From the NCBI GenBank assembly GCA_035295165.1, contig DATGJN010000073.1, forward strand, positions 1 through 64,000: a stretch of DNA of 64,000 nt. Direction: 5' to 3'. Positions 1-9,326 of the stretch are shown one piece after another. A program made the translations under genes and the position numbers. Source of the stretch: a bacterium. Its GTDB lineage: Bacteria > Sysuimicrobiota > Sysuimicrobiia > Sysuimicrobiales > Segetimicrobiaceae. The notes below the pieces were generated by a model. That model was not told where the DNA came from, did no database searches, and saw nothing but the letters and a program-made list of their open reading frames with translations. Every line of letters begins with the position of its first letter. The stretch's first letter is position 1.

Positions 1-62
1 ACCGTGCCCCGATGGACCTGTGTCAGGACCTGCACGCGCTGTTGATCCTTCTGACTCAACAT
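1..62 (-). CDS. Transposase N-terminus, cut by window edge
   Basis: Read leftward from ATG at 62, the frame stays open to the window edge and begins MLSQKDQQRVQVLTQVHRGT. This resembles the first helix of HTH-type transposases of the ISNCY/IS481 kind, which commonly open with an M-x-x-K-x-x-x-R-x-x-V-L pattern. A GGGAG motif lies 7 bases before the ATG; an in-frame ATG at 80 is a weaker alternative. The repeats at 88-135 just outside the start support an IS end. Only about 20 residues are visible, so the family is a guess. Confidence 0.45.
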   Translation of the reverse strand, partial: MLSQKDQQRVQVLTQVHRGT

Positions 63-87
63 GATCGTCTCCCTGGTCATAGTCCCA

Positions 88-135
88 GGGTGACATAGTC
101 ACGGAACTGTTAGGGGGTGACATTATTGCTGAACT
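88..135. repeat. Tandem subterminal repeats of an IS end
   Basis: Two imperfect direct copies start 27 bases apart: GGGTGACATAGTCACGGAACT at about 88-108 and GGGTGACATTATTGCTGAACT at about 115-135. Repeated short motifs just upstream of a transposase start are typical transposase-binding ends. The outer boundary and any target duplication were not resolved. Confidence 0.5.
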
Positions 136-178
136 ACTACAATCCGGAGAAGGCGGGATCATGTCTGCCGACCTTCTG

Positions 179-187
179 TGATATAAT
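179..187 (+). promoter_or_regulatory. Extended -10 promoter for the 553 gene
   Basis: TGA directly followed by TATAAT (182-187) makes an extended -10 element in an otherwise GC-rich region; the -35 is weak. Transcription from about 194 would give a 5' leader of about 360 bases before the gene at 553. Apart from the pseudoknot at 471-522 I see nothing recognisable in that leader. Confidence 0.5.
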
Positions 188-470
188 CCAGCATGGTTGC
201 GTGTGCAGTCGTCTGCTCGACAGCACAAATGAACGTTGTGCCCGAGGCATCGACGTTGTTCGAATCCACCGTACGTTGACCTGAGCGAGGCGGCGCCTGC
301 GTGTTTGGGTTCTTTGACGAGATCCAGGGATCGACCGCGCGCACATGCATGCTCGATTCACTCCGATGTCCCGTTTTCGGTTCTGTGACTTCTTCGACCG
401 TGCAACGTCGATTCACCCGATCCGGCTATCGGTGTGCGGCACTGTCGAGGTCGGAGCGCGGGCAGATATC

Positions 471-522
471 GCGCCAACGCCCGCAGGGTGGAGGCGTGGC
501 GCTTCTCCGTTCAAAACCCTGC
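471..522 (+). promoter_or_regulatory. Candidate H-type pseudoknot in 5' leader
   Basis: Stem 1 pairs 471-475 with 498-502 and 477-481 with 493-497 (ten base pairs, A476 bulged). Its loop contains GCAGGGT (483-489), perfectly complementary to ACCCTGC at 516-522, which lies just before AAAAGGAG. Loop-to-downstream pairing of this kind is typical of structured regulatory leaders. It matches no riboswitch class I know. Confidence 0.35.
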
Positions 523-552
523 AAAAGGAGAGTCGGCACGCAGTGAGGGACG

Positions 553-2688
553 ATGCATAAATTGCCGATAGGGACCGTTCGCGGAGTCGCATTCAGTCGG
601 AGGGTTCTTCTGCGCCTCGGAGCCACGCTCGCGGGCGCCGTTGGCGTCGGAGCAGCCAGCGTAGCATGCAAACCTATCTCCGGTGTAGATCCGCGGCACA
701 TCGCGTCGGGCGTGCTCGCTTCGGTCGCCCCGAAGAGCGCGTCGGGCGCAGGAAAGCTCACGCTTCAACAGAGCTTCATCACCGGGCAGGGAATGGCTGC
801 CAATCTCGCGTGGAGTGATGACGGGACGGCGCTTTATGTCGCCAATGAAGAGTCTGACTCGACCGCTGCCATTCGGATAGACGCAAAGGTCCCGAGCCGT
901 CCGTCGATTACCGGTGGGCTTGGCGGTCCGACCACCCAGGCTTGGGCAGTCGCGCAGAAGGATGGGTTGCTCGTCTTTTCGACCTCGCTCGGCAACACGA
1001 CGGTGAGCCGGGTCGATCCGTCGACATGGAAGATCGCCTGGACCCAACGCATGCCGTCGCGCGGCCATGCGATCGCCACAGACGGCAAGTACGTCTACGT
1101 GCCGCTGGAGTCCAACCCCGGCCGTGTAGTTGTGCTTGATGCGCGTGGAGACCAACGCGGTGGCATCACCCTGGACCAGACCGACTGGTCAAATGGTGGA
1201 AGGGCGCAGACGATCTATAGCACCGTTTTCAACGAGCGCGTGAAGACCCTCGCCGTTGCGGTCGCCGGCGTCAATCGTGTCTTCCTGTTCGATGTTTCCA
1301 ATCCGACCGCCCCGGCGCTGCGCGGAACGATTCCATCCCTCGGGAATCTGGCTACCGCCGGGACGAAGCTGTGGGTGAGCGAATCGAGCGAGATACACTG
1401 CTGGGACATTTCGGCACCGGCCTCACCCAAGCTGATGGGCACGCACAGCACGGCTGGGGCGCGTGTGGTCACCAGCTACGGCCAGGTGAGCGCAAACCGT
1501 GCGGGCACGCGTCTCTACGCACTGTACCAGGCCGCGAGCGTCGACGGGCATTCAACAAGCGCCGGGACGTCGGCCGGCCTTGCGGCGTTTGACTCGAGTG
1601 GGAGTACCCCGGGGCTCCTGCAGACGAACGAGTGGAAGCTCCCTGCCCAGAGCGCCGTTCCTACGGCATTGGCCGTTTCGTCAAAGGATGTTGTGGCGGT
1701 CACGTACTTCTGGTTCGGGGTCCGGTTGCATGCGGTGGCCGGCGACAACATCGTTCCGCTGAGTGTCGTGCAGACGGCTGGTGAATCCCGGGACGTCTAT
1801 GTCGATGCCCAAGGCTATATCTATTCGTTTGGGGATTACCTGATCGGCGCCTACGATCCAAGCGGGAACCGACTGACAACGTACTACGACGGGCCCTATC
1901 ACGAAGGAGGCTGGATCCGGTTCAAGGACGGCCTCGTGTTGTGCCCGGGAGGGTGGGCTGGCAATCAAGGTATCACCGGATGGGCGCTCTCGGGGGGCAC
2001 GATCGCGAGAAAGTCGTTCTTCTGGGACGACGAACACAGTTGGGCCCTGGCGTTTGATGGCACGTACCTCTATCAGGGCGGGACGACCGGGGTCGTCGTG
2101 TATTCGGTTGGCTCCGCCGCAGATGGGTATCGCTTGACCCAGATCGGCGCTCTTGCCATTCCCGGTGCGGCTGGCAACACATCCGCCGTCGTACGGGCGA
2201 TTGGATTGCACGGATCGGTGTTGTGGGGAACTGGGGACAAATGCGGCGTGGTGGCAGTGGACGTTAGCACGCCACAGTCCCCGAGGCTCCTGCGTCAAGA
2301 TAGCTTCTCATACGCCACCAACGGTGGCCACTGTGCCGTCGTTGCCGCTCGAAACCGCATCTACGTCGGATGCGGCAGCGCGAGCGTCCGGATCTACAAC
2401 CCGGCAACGATGGCCGCGAGTGGTTCGATCCCCGGGTATTTCGCGACCTTCCTGGACAAGGTCAACGACGACCTCCTGGTGCTCTCCCACTACGGAGATG
2501 GCATACAGCGCTTTGACAATGAGGGCGTGTATCTCTTCGATCTTCGACGGAACCCGGATTCCCCGACCCTCTTTGCACGCGCCCCGGACGACAGCTCCCC
2601 TAATTTTCGCGCACGGTACCTGAACGGGGCCATTTATCGGTGTCCCCTGTGGGGAGTCGAGAAACTCGCGATCGCAGGGTATCCATAG
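553..2688 (+). CDS. Tat-exported LVIVD-like beta-propeller protein
   Basis: The 711-residue product opens with a twin-arginine type signal (SRRVLLRLGATLAG, then a hydrophobic run ending ASVAC, possibly a lipobox). The rest is a series of repeats with patterns such as VFLFDVSNPTAPALRGTIPS and VAVDVSTPQSPRLLRQD, the LVIVD-type repeats that build secreted beta-propellers. No catalytic motif is visible. It heads the rightward arm of the polysaccharide locus, and a paralogue (9906-12056) closes the leftward arm; both end with an NFR..NG..YRC.LWGVE.LA.. motif. A surface or polysaccharide-associated role is inferred from position only. ATG 553 lies only two bases after GAGGGA, so a start at TTG 562 is possible. 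Confidence 0.75.
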   Translation: MHKLPIGTVRGVAFSRRVLLRLGATLAGAVGVGAASVACKPISGVDPRHIASGVLASVAPKSASGAGKLTLQQSFITGQGMAANLAWSDDGTALYVANEESDSTAAIRIDAKVPSRPSITGGLGGPTTQAWAVAQKDGLLVFSTSLGNTTVSRVDPSTWKIAWTQRMPSRGHAIATDGKYVYVPLESNPGRVVVLDARGDQRGGITLDQTDWSNGGRAQTIYSTVFNERVKTLAVAVAGVNRVFLFDVSNPTAPALRGTIPSLGNLATAGTKLWVSESSEIHCWDISAPASPKLMGTHSTAGARVVTSYGQVSANRAGTRLYALYQAASVDGHSTSAGTSAGLAAFDSSGSTPGLLQTNEWKLPAQSAVPTALAVSSKDVVAVTYFWFGVRLHAVAGDNIVPLSVVQTAGESRDVYVDAQGYIYSFGDYLIGAYDPSGNRLTTYYDGPYHEGGWIRFKDGLVLCPGGWAGNQGITGWALSGGTIARKSFFWDDEHSWALAFDGTYLYQGGTTGVVVYSVGSAADGYRLTQIGALAIPGAAGNTSAVVRAIGLHGSVLWGTGDKCGVVAVDVSTPQSPRLLRQDSFSYATNGGHCAVVAARNRIYVGCGSASVRIYNPATMAASGSIPGYFATFLDKVNDDLLVLSHYGDGIQRFDNEGVYLFDLRRNPDSPTLFARAPDDSSPNFRARYLNGAIYRCPLWGVEKLAIAGYP

Positions 2689-3022
2689 CACAGCAGGCGA
2701 GCCCGACGGGTTGATGGCCGCAGACGCTGTTCGACCTCCTTAGGGGTCCGGACAACGCGATGCCTGCCTGCGATGCGGATGCTGCCCCCGGTGTCTCGAG
2801 GGCGATCGTGCTGTGCGGGAAGCGCCCAAGGTCGTCGGGATGGGTCGAGACGACTTCGCCTCCCTGGGATGGCTCACCATCGTGGGCACGCTTGAGCGTC
2901 GGCCGGTCCCGCCCGTTCCCCTCGGGCGCCGCATGCCGCGAGGGCCCGGAACGGGCGCCGCTCGTTCCTCCCGCAAGACATGCTCTATACTTGACGTATA
3001 TGGTGGAGTGTAGGGGTCCTGT
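2689..3022. other. Intergenic, no feature recognised
   Basis: This gap between the propeller gene and the CapK-like gene carries shadow frames only. A TATACT and a TTGACG occur near 2985-2998 but neither has a properly spaced partner, so no promoter is called. Confidence 0.5.
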
Positions 3023-4339
3023 GTGGTGACGGTGTCTGCGCGGAACATGCTGAGAGGGCTCCTTTTGGGCGGGCAGCTTCAGATCGTTCTCCCCATCCTT
3101 CAGGCGGAGCAATGGTTGGCCCCTCTCGAGATTCACGACCGGCAGGTGAGCCGGGCTCGCCAGATTCTCCGAAATGCCTATTCTCAGTTCGGGTTCTACC
3201 GCAGGAAGTTGGAAACGTCCGGGCTTGGCGGCGACATCATCGACACGTCCTTCGAATGGTCGCTCGTTCCTCCGCTACACCGATCGGAGATTAGTTCGTC
3301 TCTCGACGGTCAACTGTCAGCCCGGGCCTATGCCTGGCGCACGACGGGAGGCTCGACGGGGGCCCCTCTCAGAATCCCGCTTGACCGCAGTGCCTACTGT
3401 TGGTATATGGCCGGACAATGGCGGGGGCTCCAGTGGTGGGGGGTGGACGTCGGGGATCGAGGCGCCGTCTTGCTTTCCTCCGGCAGGCTAGGTCGGATCC
3501 AGGCGCTTGCAAGGCTGGTGAAGGACCGGGCCCTCAACTGGCTGACGTGGCCAGTCGATGATGCCTTCGATCAACGCGCGGACGCGGCACTGACGCGGAT
3601 CGAGGCGTTTCGACCCGCGTTCATCTACGGGTATCCTTCGGCGCTGGCGCGCCTCGCGCAGCACCTGGTCCGTCGACGCTCGGCGCGAGGGCGCGGGCCT
3701 CGCCTGATCGTGACCTCTGGGGAGCATTTGTACGGATTCCAGCGGAAGCTGATCGAGCGCGCGTTTGGGAGCCCGGTCGTTGAGGAGTATGGGTGCAGTG
3801 AGGTCGGCTCGATCGCATTCCAATGTCCGGAAGGGAGGCTCCACGTCGCGGCTGAAAGCGTGCTCGTCGAAGCAATCGGCGCAGCAGAGGCCTCCGACCG
3901 TCCCGGCACGGTGCTGGTCACGGGGTTACGGAACCCGCTGGTCCCCTTGATTCGCTACGAAGTGGGCGACCTGGCTGCGCTCGGCACGGACCCCTGTCCT
4001 TGCGGCCGGGGGCTCCCCACGATTCGCGTCCTTGGACGGGTCGACGATCAGCTTTCGTTGAGGGGCGAACGAGTGCCTGCGCAAGTGGTCATCGATCGAC
4101 TTCTGGCCTTGGTCAAGGGATCGGAGCATCTCGCGAGCGCGCGGCTCATCCAGCGTCATCCGTCCGCCCTGGTCCTTCAGATTGAGCTCGGCGACATTGG
4201 TCGGATCGAGGTGAATGATGTGGAGGACGCGGCGCGTCAGCTCGGCTATCCCATTACCGTCGAAGCCACGCCGCGACTTCCCCGGACGGCACAGGGGAAG
4301 ATCCGCGCACTGGAGCACGAGTCGGGAGAGCGCGAATGA
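3023..4339 (+). CDS. CapK/PaaK-type adenylate-forming ligase
   Basis: The 438-residue product belongs to the phenylacetate-CoA-ligase/CapK branch of AMP-binding enzymes. It shows the phosphate-binding motif TTGGSTGAPL near residue 107, YGCSEVGSIAF near residue 255, RYEVGDLA near 310 and LGRVDDQLSLRGERV near 340. Length is normal for the family. CapK homologues are common in capsule and exopolysaccharide clusters, where they are thought to activate or transfer an acid substituent; the substrate here is unknown. It starts with GTG and lies between the propeller gene and a GT4 gene on the same strand. Confidence 0.8.
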   Translation: MVTVSARNMLRGLLLGGQLQIVLPILQAEQWLAPLEIHDRQVSRARQILRNAYSQFGFYRRKLETSGLGGDIIDTSFEWSLVPPLHRSEISSSLDGQLSARAYAWRTTGGSTGAPLRIPLDRSAYCWYMAGQWRGLQWWGVDVGDRGAVLLSSGRLGRIQALARLVKDRALNWLTWPVDDAFDQRADAALTRIEAFRPAFIYGYPSALARLAQHLVRRRSARGRGPRLIVTSGEHLYGFQRKLIERAFGSPVVEEYGCSEVGSIAFQCPEGRLHVAAESVLVEAIGAAEASDRPGTVLVTGLRNPLVPLIRYEVGDLAALGTDPCPCGRGLPTIRVLGRVDDQLSLRGERVPAQVVIDRLLALVKGSEHLASARLIQRHPSALVLQIELGDIGRIEVNDVEDAARQLGYPITVEATPRLPRTAQGKIRALEHESGERE

Positions 4340-4683
4340 CAACGACTCGCTCCGCCACTCCCGCTCGGCTGTGTCATGCGGCAACGATCCGTTGCATCGG
4401 ACGTGTTGAGCCGCATTTGGCAGTCCGCCGCTGCTGTGCTGCCGCATGGCGGTTGCGCGCGCGTTGCGGAATCGCGAGACGGTTGTGAGGGGTTATACCT
4501 TGACGCCGGACGGCGCAGACTGGATGTCGTCCTTCGGAGAGGATAGGGGAATGCAAGTGATCAGGGCGGCCCATGTCGTGGTGAAGCCCTGTGGTATGGT
4601 TCGGGTTACGCGGTGATTGTCGACCCGCTGCAGAGTGTGCGCGCAACGACACGGGATCGCTGAGGGACCGAGAGGCTGTGAGC
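4340..4683. other. Intergenic, no feature recognised
   Basis: No gene is supported here. The GT4 frame extends upstream in this gap, but GAGAGG at 4670-4675 eight bases before ATG 4684 marks the real start. No clear promoter or hairpin with a T-tract was found. Confidence 0.5.
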
Positions 4684-5832
4684 ATGAGAAAAGTCCTGTT
4701 GATTACCGATGACTTTCCGCCCGTTATTGGGGGGCTGGCGAGATGGTACGAACGCGTGTGCACCGCCGTGCCACCGGATCGCGTGGTGGTACTTACCCCG
4801 CAGGTGCCCGAGGCTCACCGTTTTGATGTTCGGCAGCGCTATCGAATCGTCCGCCGACGCGTTCCCCGCGGCACTCACCCTCTGGGCCGATTGCTGCAAA
4901 TCGCCCTTCTCGTGATCTATGCCGCGCGCATCGCGCGCCGCGAGCGGGCGCAGGTCATTCACATTGCGCATCTGCACTTGGGACTGATCGGGATCGCGCT
5001 CAAGCGCTGGCTCGGGACGCCGTACGTTCTCTATTTGCATGGCGGAGAGATGGCGCCTTACATGCGCTTTCGGCTCGTTCGGACTGTCGCACGGGCGATC
5101 GTTCGTGAGGCGTGCCTCATGGTGGTCAACAGCACGTTCACACGGCGGCACTTCGAGGCCTTAGGCATGAGCAATTCCCATGTTGAACTGCTGACCATGA
5201 GCGTCGAGACTGATCGGTTCCGCCCGGACCTGGACGTGCAGGAGACGCGAGTCAAGTACCATCTTGATGGGAAGCGGACTATCCTCACGGTGGGACGCCT
5301 CGTGGAGCGAAAAGGGCACGACATGATCATCCGGGCGCTCCGCAGCGTGCAGGAGCGTGCCGGTCCAACAGTGTACGTGATCGCGGGGACCGGGCCTCAG
5401 GAGGAGAAGCTGCGCAAACTCGCCGTTGACGTCGGGTGCGAGGGGGACGTTGTGTTTGCTGGCTACGTGGCCGAGGACCAGCTACCGCTCCTCTACGCGG
5501 CGTGTGATGTGTTCGCCATGCCAAGCCGTGCGCTCAACACTCGCGACGGCGTCGAGGGGTTTGGCATTGTGTTTCTTGAAGCCGGCGCCTGCGGGAAACC
5601 GGTGGTCGGAGGCCGCAGCGGCGGGATTGCGAATGCCGTGGCCGACGGGGTGACCGGGCTCCTCGTGGATCCGGTCGACGTCAACGACGTGACCGATGCG
5701 CTGGTCCGACTGCTCGTCCAACGGGAGGTGGCGCGACAATTGGGAGCAAGCGGGAGGCGACGGGCCGAATCGCTCAAGTCGGCATGGGAAGATGCCGTTC
5801 AGCGTATCTGGAATCTGCCATCGGTCGGGTAG
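4684..5832 (+). CDS. GT4-family glycosyltransferase
   Basis: The start is set at ATG 4684, preceded by GAGAGG at an 8-base spacing and giving a typical GT4 N-terminus (MRKVLLITDDFPPVIGGLAR). The 382-residue product has the GT-B two-domain layout: an N-terminal acceptor domain and a C-terminal donor domain with TVGRLVERKGHDMIIRAL and EGFGIVFLEAGACGKPVVGG, the E-x7-E region that binds the nucleotide sugar. It probably adds one sugar to a lipid-linked repeat unit at the cytoplasmic face. Neighbours are the CapK-like ligase and the GT fusion. Confidence 0.88.
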   Translation: MRKVLLITDDFPPVIGGLARWYERVCTAVPPDRVVVLTPQVPEAHRFDVRQRYRIVRRRVPRGTHPLGRLLQIALLVIYAARIARRERAQVIHIAHLHLGLIGIALKRWLGTPYVLYLHGGEMAPYMRFRLVRTVARAIVREACLMVVNSTFTRRHFEALGMSNSHVELLTMSVETDRFRPDLDVQETRVKYHLDGKRTILTVGRLVERKGHDMIIRALRSVQERAGPTVYVIAGTGPQEEKLRKLAVDVGCEGDVVFAGYVAEDQLPLLYAACDVFAMPSRALNTRDGVEGFGIVFLEAGACGKPVVGGRSGGIANAVADGVTGLLVDPVDVNDVTDALVRLLVQREVARQLGASGRRRAESLKSAWEDAVQRIWNLPSVG

Positions 5833-6086
5833 CCGAGAGTATAGCCGCCGCATGTACCGGCAGGACGCGGGAAGACGGTCCGGGGATTCGGTCGCCGTTG
5901 CAGCGCGTCCTTGGCCAGAGATGTGCGGCCGGCCGGACCGGTTCGCTCTGACGGAATCTCGGCGGAAAGAACCCAGCGAGAGACGAACGGAGTCCGAACA
6001 CGGGTTGCCTGGGTCTCACGCGGACTCTGGAAGCCGGTGGGAGCAACTGGCAACACCATTGCTGGCAAGGCGATAGGAGCGGAGTC

Positions 6087-8330
6087 GTGCGCGAGTTTCC
6101 CCATCTTGTGGACGTGATCGGTCAGTCCCGCAGCGAGGCGCCGCCTGCGCAGGACCGAGACGCGAGCCCGCGCGCCCCGCTCAAGGTATGTCTCGTCGCG
6201 CCGGTCGACGACGGGCAAGGATTCGCCGAGGACGCCGTACTCGGGATCACGACACTGGCGGATCATTTGGCCGGCGCCGGACATCTCGTGACCCTGCTCC
6301 TGCCTACCGCGGACGGGACGGACTCCGGCGCATTCGCCGAACGCATGCAGCGCGGGAAGAGTCGGGGGATCCAAGTCGTTCTCCTGCCCGCGGATACGGC
6401 TTTCGCGGTCGGGGCGTATGCGAATAACGGCCTTTCCTATCGCATCTTTCTGTGGCTGCGCGGTCAGCAATTCGACACGGTCCATTTCGCGGACCGGGGC
6501 GGCTACGCCTACTACAGTGTCCTAGCCAAACATCAGGGGCTTGCGTTTGGTAACACAGCGTTCGTCATCGACGCTTACGGGCCCACGCTGTGGGCGCAAG
6601 CCGGCGGTTTCCTCCCGCTCGGGGGTGTCGAACCGATAATCGCGGATTTTATGGAGCGTCAGAGCCTCTCGCTGGCGCAAGCTGTCGTAGCCTCAAGCCA
6701 GTATTTGCTGTCCTGGTTGGACCGTTCCGGTTGGCGCTTGCCCGATCACACGTACGTCGCGACCGGTGCGGGTACCGCGACCCCCAACGGCCGACCCGAG
6801 GATGCGCCGCGACCGCCCCGTGAAATCGTCTTCGCGATCTCCTGGGAGACCGACCTCGCGCTCTTTTGCGACGCGCTCGACCGAATCGGTCAACTGTCCC
6901 GCCCGGACGTGACCGTCATGTTCCTCATCAACACCGCGGGTTCGCAAAAGGAGGACATGCTCCGGAATGTCGCGCGTCGCGCCAAACGCTGGAAGTGGTC
7001 CGTACGCACACGCGCCTGCCGGACGTGGGCGGACGTTGGAGCGTATCTGGTGGCAGATGGGCAAATCGCGGTCATGGGCCCATCCGCGTGTGGCATCCCG
7101 TGTCACCTGTCTGACTTCCTGGCGACCGGCACCCCGCTCCTGGTCCCCGCGGTGGCCGGGATTCCCGAACTCGTGAGCGAGGTGGATCGCCCGCGTGCCT
7201 GCTTCGATCCGCTGCCTGGGCACCTCGCCGACCGATTGGCGCAGGTGGCTGTCGCAGGCATGCGGTCGGTGCGTCCAGGAGTAAGCGTGGACACGAACGC
7301 ACACGCCTGGACGAAGTGGCATGAACTCCTGCGTCCACCGTTGGAGGGTGGGGGCGCCGCCGCGTCCCCGCAGCCGTCTTCTCCGCTCGTGACGGTCTGC
7401 CTGACCCACCACAATCGCCCGAGATATCTCGCGCAGGCCTTGGCATCGATTCGGGCTCAGGAATATCCTAACGTGGAAGTAGTTCTCGTCGACGACGGGA
7501 GCACGGACGCCGACGCGGTCGATTACGTGCGGCAGCTTGAGTCAGAGTTTGCCGCGCGAGGCTGGCCCCTTATCAGACAGGAGAATCGATTCTTAGGCGC
7601 AGCCCGCAACACGGCCGTCAAACACAGCCGAGGGAAGTATCTTCTCTTTATGGACGATGACAACTATGCGAAGCCGGGCGAAATCGCCACGTTCGTCACC
7701 GTGGCGGAGCGGACAGGCGCGCAAATTTTGACGTGTTTTGCGGACGTCTTCTCGGGGGAAGATGCCCCGGACGCGACCACCCGACCGTCCAAGCGGAACG
7801 TCGCACTCGGCGCAGCACTTGCCTTTGGAGTGTTTCATTGTGGATTTGGCGACGCGAATGCGCTGGTCCTGCGCGACGCGTGTCTTCGCGTGGGCGGGTT
7901 TTCCGAGGACTATGGCGTACCAGGAGTGGACTGGGAATTCTTCGCCCGGGCGGCGCTCGCGGGCACGAAGCTTGAGGTCGTGCCGGAGGCGCTCTTCTGG
8001 TACCGTGCGCATCGTAGGACGATCACGGGCAGCGGGAGGCAGCGTGAAGCCCATCTTCGGATCTTGCGACCCTATCTTGACGCGACGGGCCCCGAGTTGC
8101 GCAGTCTCCTGCTCTACACCACCGGCCAGTTCCTGGAAGACAGATATCCGAAGCCGGCTCGCGGTCTCGCCCAAGCCTTCTATCTGAGCCGGGCGATTGT
8201 CGCATGGGCCCGCGACTCCGATAGACGGATGGTGTCGTGGCTCTGGCGCAGTTTTGTCGCGACGGCGAGAGAATCCGGCTTGCGGAGCGCGGTGCGGGCC
8301 GCCATCCGCGCCGGGCAGAGGCGATGGTGA
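6087..8330 (+). CDS. Two-domain glycosyltransferase (GT-B plus GT2)
   Basis: This 747-residue protein seems to be a fusion. Residues about 30-410 resemble a GT-B glycosyltransferase (KVCLVAPVDDGQGFAEDAVL, and a donor-domain-like LATGTPLLVPAVAGIPELV). From about residue 432 a GT2 (GT-A) domain begins with VTVCLTHHNRPRYLAQALAS, followed by VVLVDDGSTDADAV and the metal-binding FMDDDN near 521. It could add two sugars in succession. The start is GTG 6087 with AGGAGCGGAG just upstream. The gene converges with the PAP2 gene. The N-terminal half is divergent and may have lost activity. Confidence 0.8.
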   Translation: MREFPHLVDVIGQSRSEAPPAQDRDASPRAPLKVCLVAPVDDGQGFAEDAVLGITTLADHLAGAGHLVTLLLPTADGTDSGAFAERMQRGKSRGIQVVLLPADTAFAVGAYANNGLSYRIFLWLRGQQFDTVHFADRGGYAYYSVLAKHQGLAFGNTAFVIDAYGPTLWAQAGGFLPLGGVEPIIADFMERQSLSLAQAVVASSQYLLSWLDRSGWRLPDHTYVATGAGTATPNGRPEDAPRPPREIVFAISWETDLALFCDALDRIGQLSRPDVTVMFLINTAGSQKEDMLRNVARRAKRWKWSVRTRACRTWADVGAYLVADGQIAVMGPSACGIPCHLSDFLATGTPLLVPAVAGIPELVSEVDRPRACFDPLPGHLADRLAQVAVAGMRSVRPGVSVDTNAHAWTKWHELLRPPLEGGGAAASPQPSSPLVTVCLTHHNRPRYLAQALASIRAQEYPNVEVVLVDDGSTDADAVDYVRQLESEFAARGWPLIRQENRFLGAARNTAVKHSRGKYLLFMDDDNYAKPGEIATFVTVAERTGAQILTCFADVFSGEDAPDATTRPSKRNVALGAALAFGVFHCGFGDANALVLRDACLRVGGFSEDYGVPGVDWEFFARAALAGTKLEVVPEALFWYRAHRRTITGSGRQREAHLRILRPYLDATGPELRSLLLYTTGQFLEDRYPKPARGLAQAFYLSRAIVAWARDSDRRMVSWLWRSFVATARESGLRSAVRAAIRAGQRRW

Positions 8331-8492
8331 GGTTGGCGACGCTGGCTACAGAATGGGAAAACCCATGTGATCGTCCGCGGATCACTGTCAAGAGAAGAGC
8401 CGACCCCGCATCCTGAACTGGCGCAGAATCTCGCTTCAACACACGCGGCCATCGGTAGTGGTACCGTGACCGTGTCGGGGGCGGACCTCCCG

Positions 8493-9326
8493 TCAGGGCC
8501 TGCGCAGCCACCGAATCTCGGCGATCCGTTGCCAGACTCCCCGCGAAACTTCGACACACGCCCAGCCTAAGCAAAGCCCCCCGAACACCTCGGAGGTCCA
8601 ATGATCGCCGAGGTCGACGAGCGATACCATCATGGCCGTCACGAGGATCGCGCCGACGGCCGGGGTCCGACGCAGCGCCGTGCCCGCGAGGAGCGTCATC
8701 CTTGTGACGTGGCCCGACGGGTATCCGTAGGCCGCATAGTCCCTCATCATGGCAATCAGCGCCCGCGGCACGCCGATGGCGAAGTGCTTGAGCAGCACCA
8801 CAGTCGCTCCAATGGCGATCACGGCGGCGGCCGGCCACAACGATGTCGGTCGGCGCCGCCTGTCCCGCACGACGACGAGCAGCAACATGACCGTCACTGC
8901 CACCGCCACGAGCACCGCGGCGTTGGCGATCGAAGCCGCCGATACCCGCAAGTCGTCTGCCGGCCGCCGGAACTGCAGAAGCCTCAAGGCGTTAGGCGGA
9001 CCGGGATGAACGATTACGTGTCCGAAGAAACCGACCACGAGACTCGCCCCGACCATGCCTACCGCCAGGGCCAGCATCGCGGACGCGTGTCGCTCATCAC
9101 CCAGGACCAACAGGGCGAGGCCGATCGCTGCCACCAACGGGATGATCGTCGCCGCGTTTCCAAAGAATACAAGCGTCGCCGCAGCGCGCCCGACATCCAC
9201 GCTCGGTATCGCGCTGTGCAGCCATATCGTGATGGCCCGATCGACGTCTGAGGCGACGGCAAGCGTTGACCCAACGGCAAGCGCGGCGAAGCAAATGAGG
9301 GCGACCGTCAGACGGAAAATGGACAC
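8493..9326 (-). CDS. PAP2-superfamily membrane phosphatase
   Basis: A 277-residue polytopic membrane protein with the PAP2 signature spread over three motifs: K-x-F-x-x-x-V-P-R (KHFAIGVPRA), the catalytic YPSGH, and a final DLGDHWTSEV carrying the second catalytic histidine. PAP2 enzymes recycle undecaprenyl pyrophosphate or dephosphorylate lipid phosphates, which fits the last position of a polysaccharide operon. The frame extends upstream without a start signal; GTG 9326 was chosen because GAAAGG lies six bases before it and the first helix (IFRLTVALICFAALAVGS) follows directly. Confidence 0.82.
   Translation of the reverse strand: MSIFRLTVALICFAALAVGSTLAVASDVDRAITIWLHSAIPSVDVGRAAATLVFFGNAATIIPLVAAIGLALLVLGDERHASAMLALAVGMVGASLVVGFFGHVIVHPGPPNALRLLQFRRPADDLRVSAASIANAAVLVAVAVTVMLLLVVVRDRRRRPTSLWPAAAVIAIGATVVLLKHFAIGVPRALIAMMRDYAAYGYPSGHVTRMTLLAGTALRRTPAVGAILVTAMMVSLVDLGDHWTSEVFGGLCLGWACVEVSRGVWQRIAEIRWLRRP

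Noticed and set aside
185-280. GTTCGAATCCACC near 255 as the T-arm of a tRNA
   Set aside because: The flanking bases do not form a five-base T stem and no acceptor, D or anticodon stem can be drawn.
885-905. GACGCAAAGG as a second c-di-GMP aptamer
   Set aside because: It lies inside the first propeller gene and lacks GGCAAACC and the other aptamer segments.
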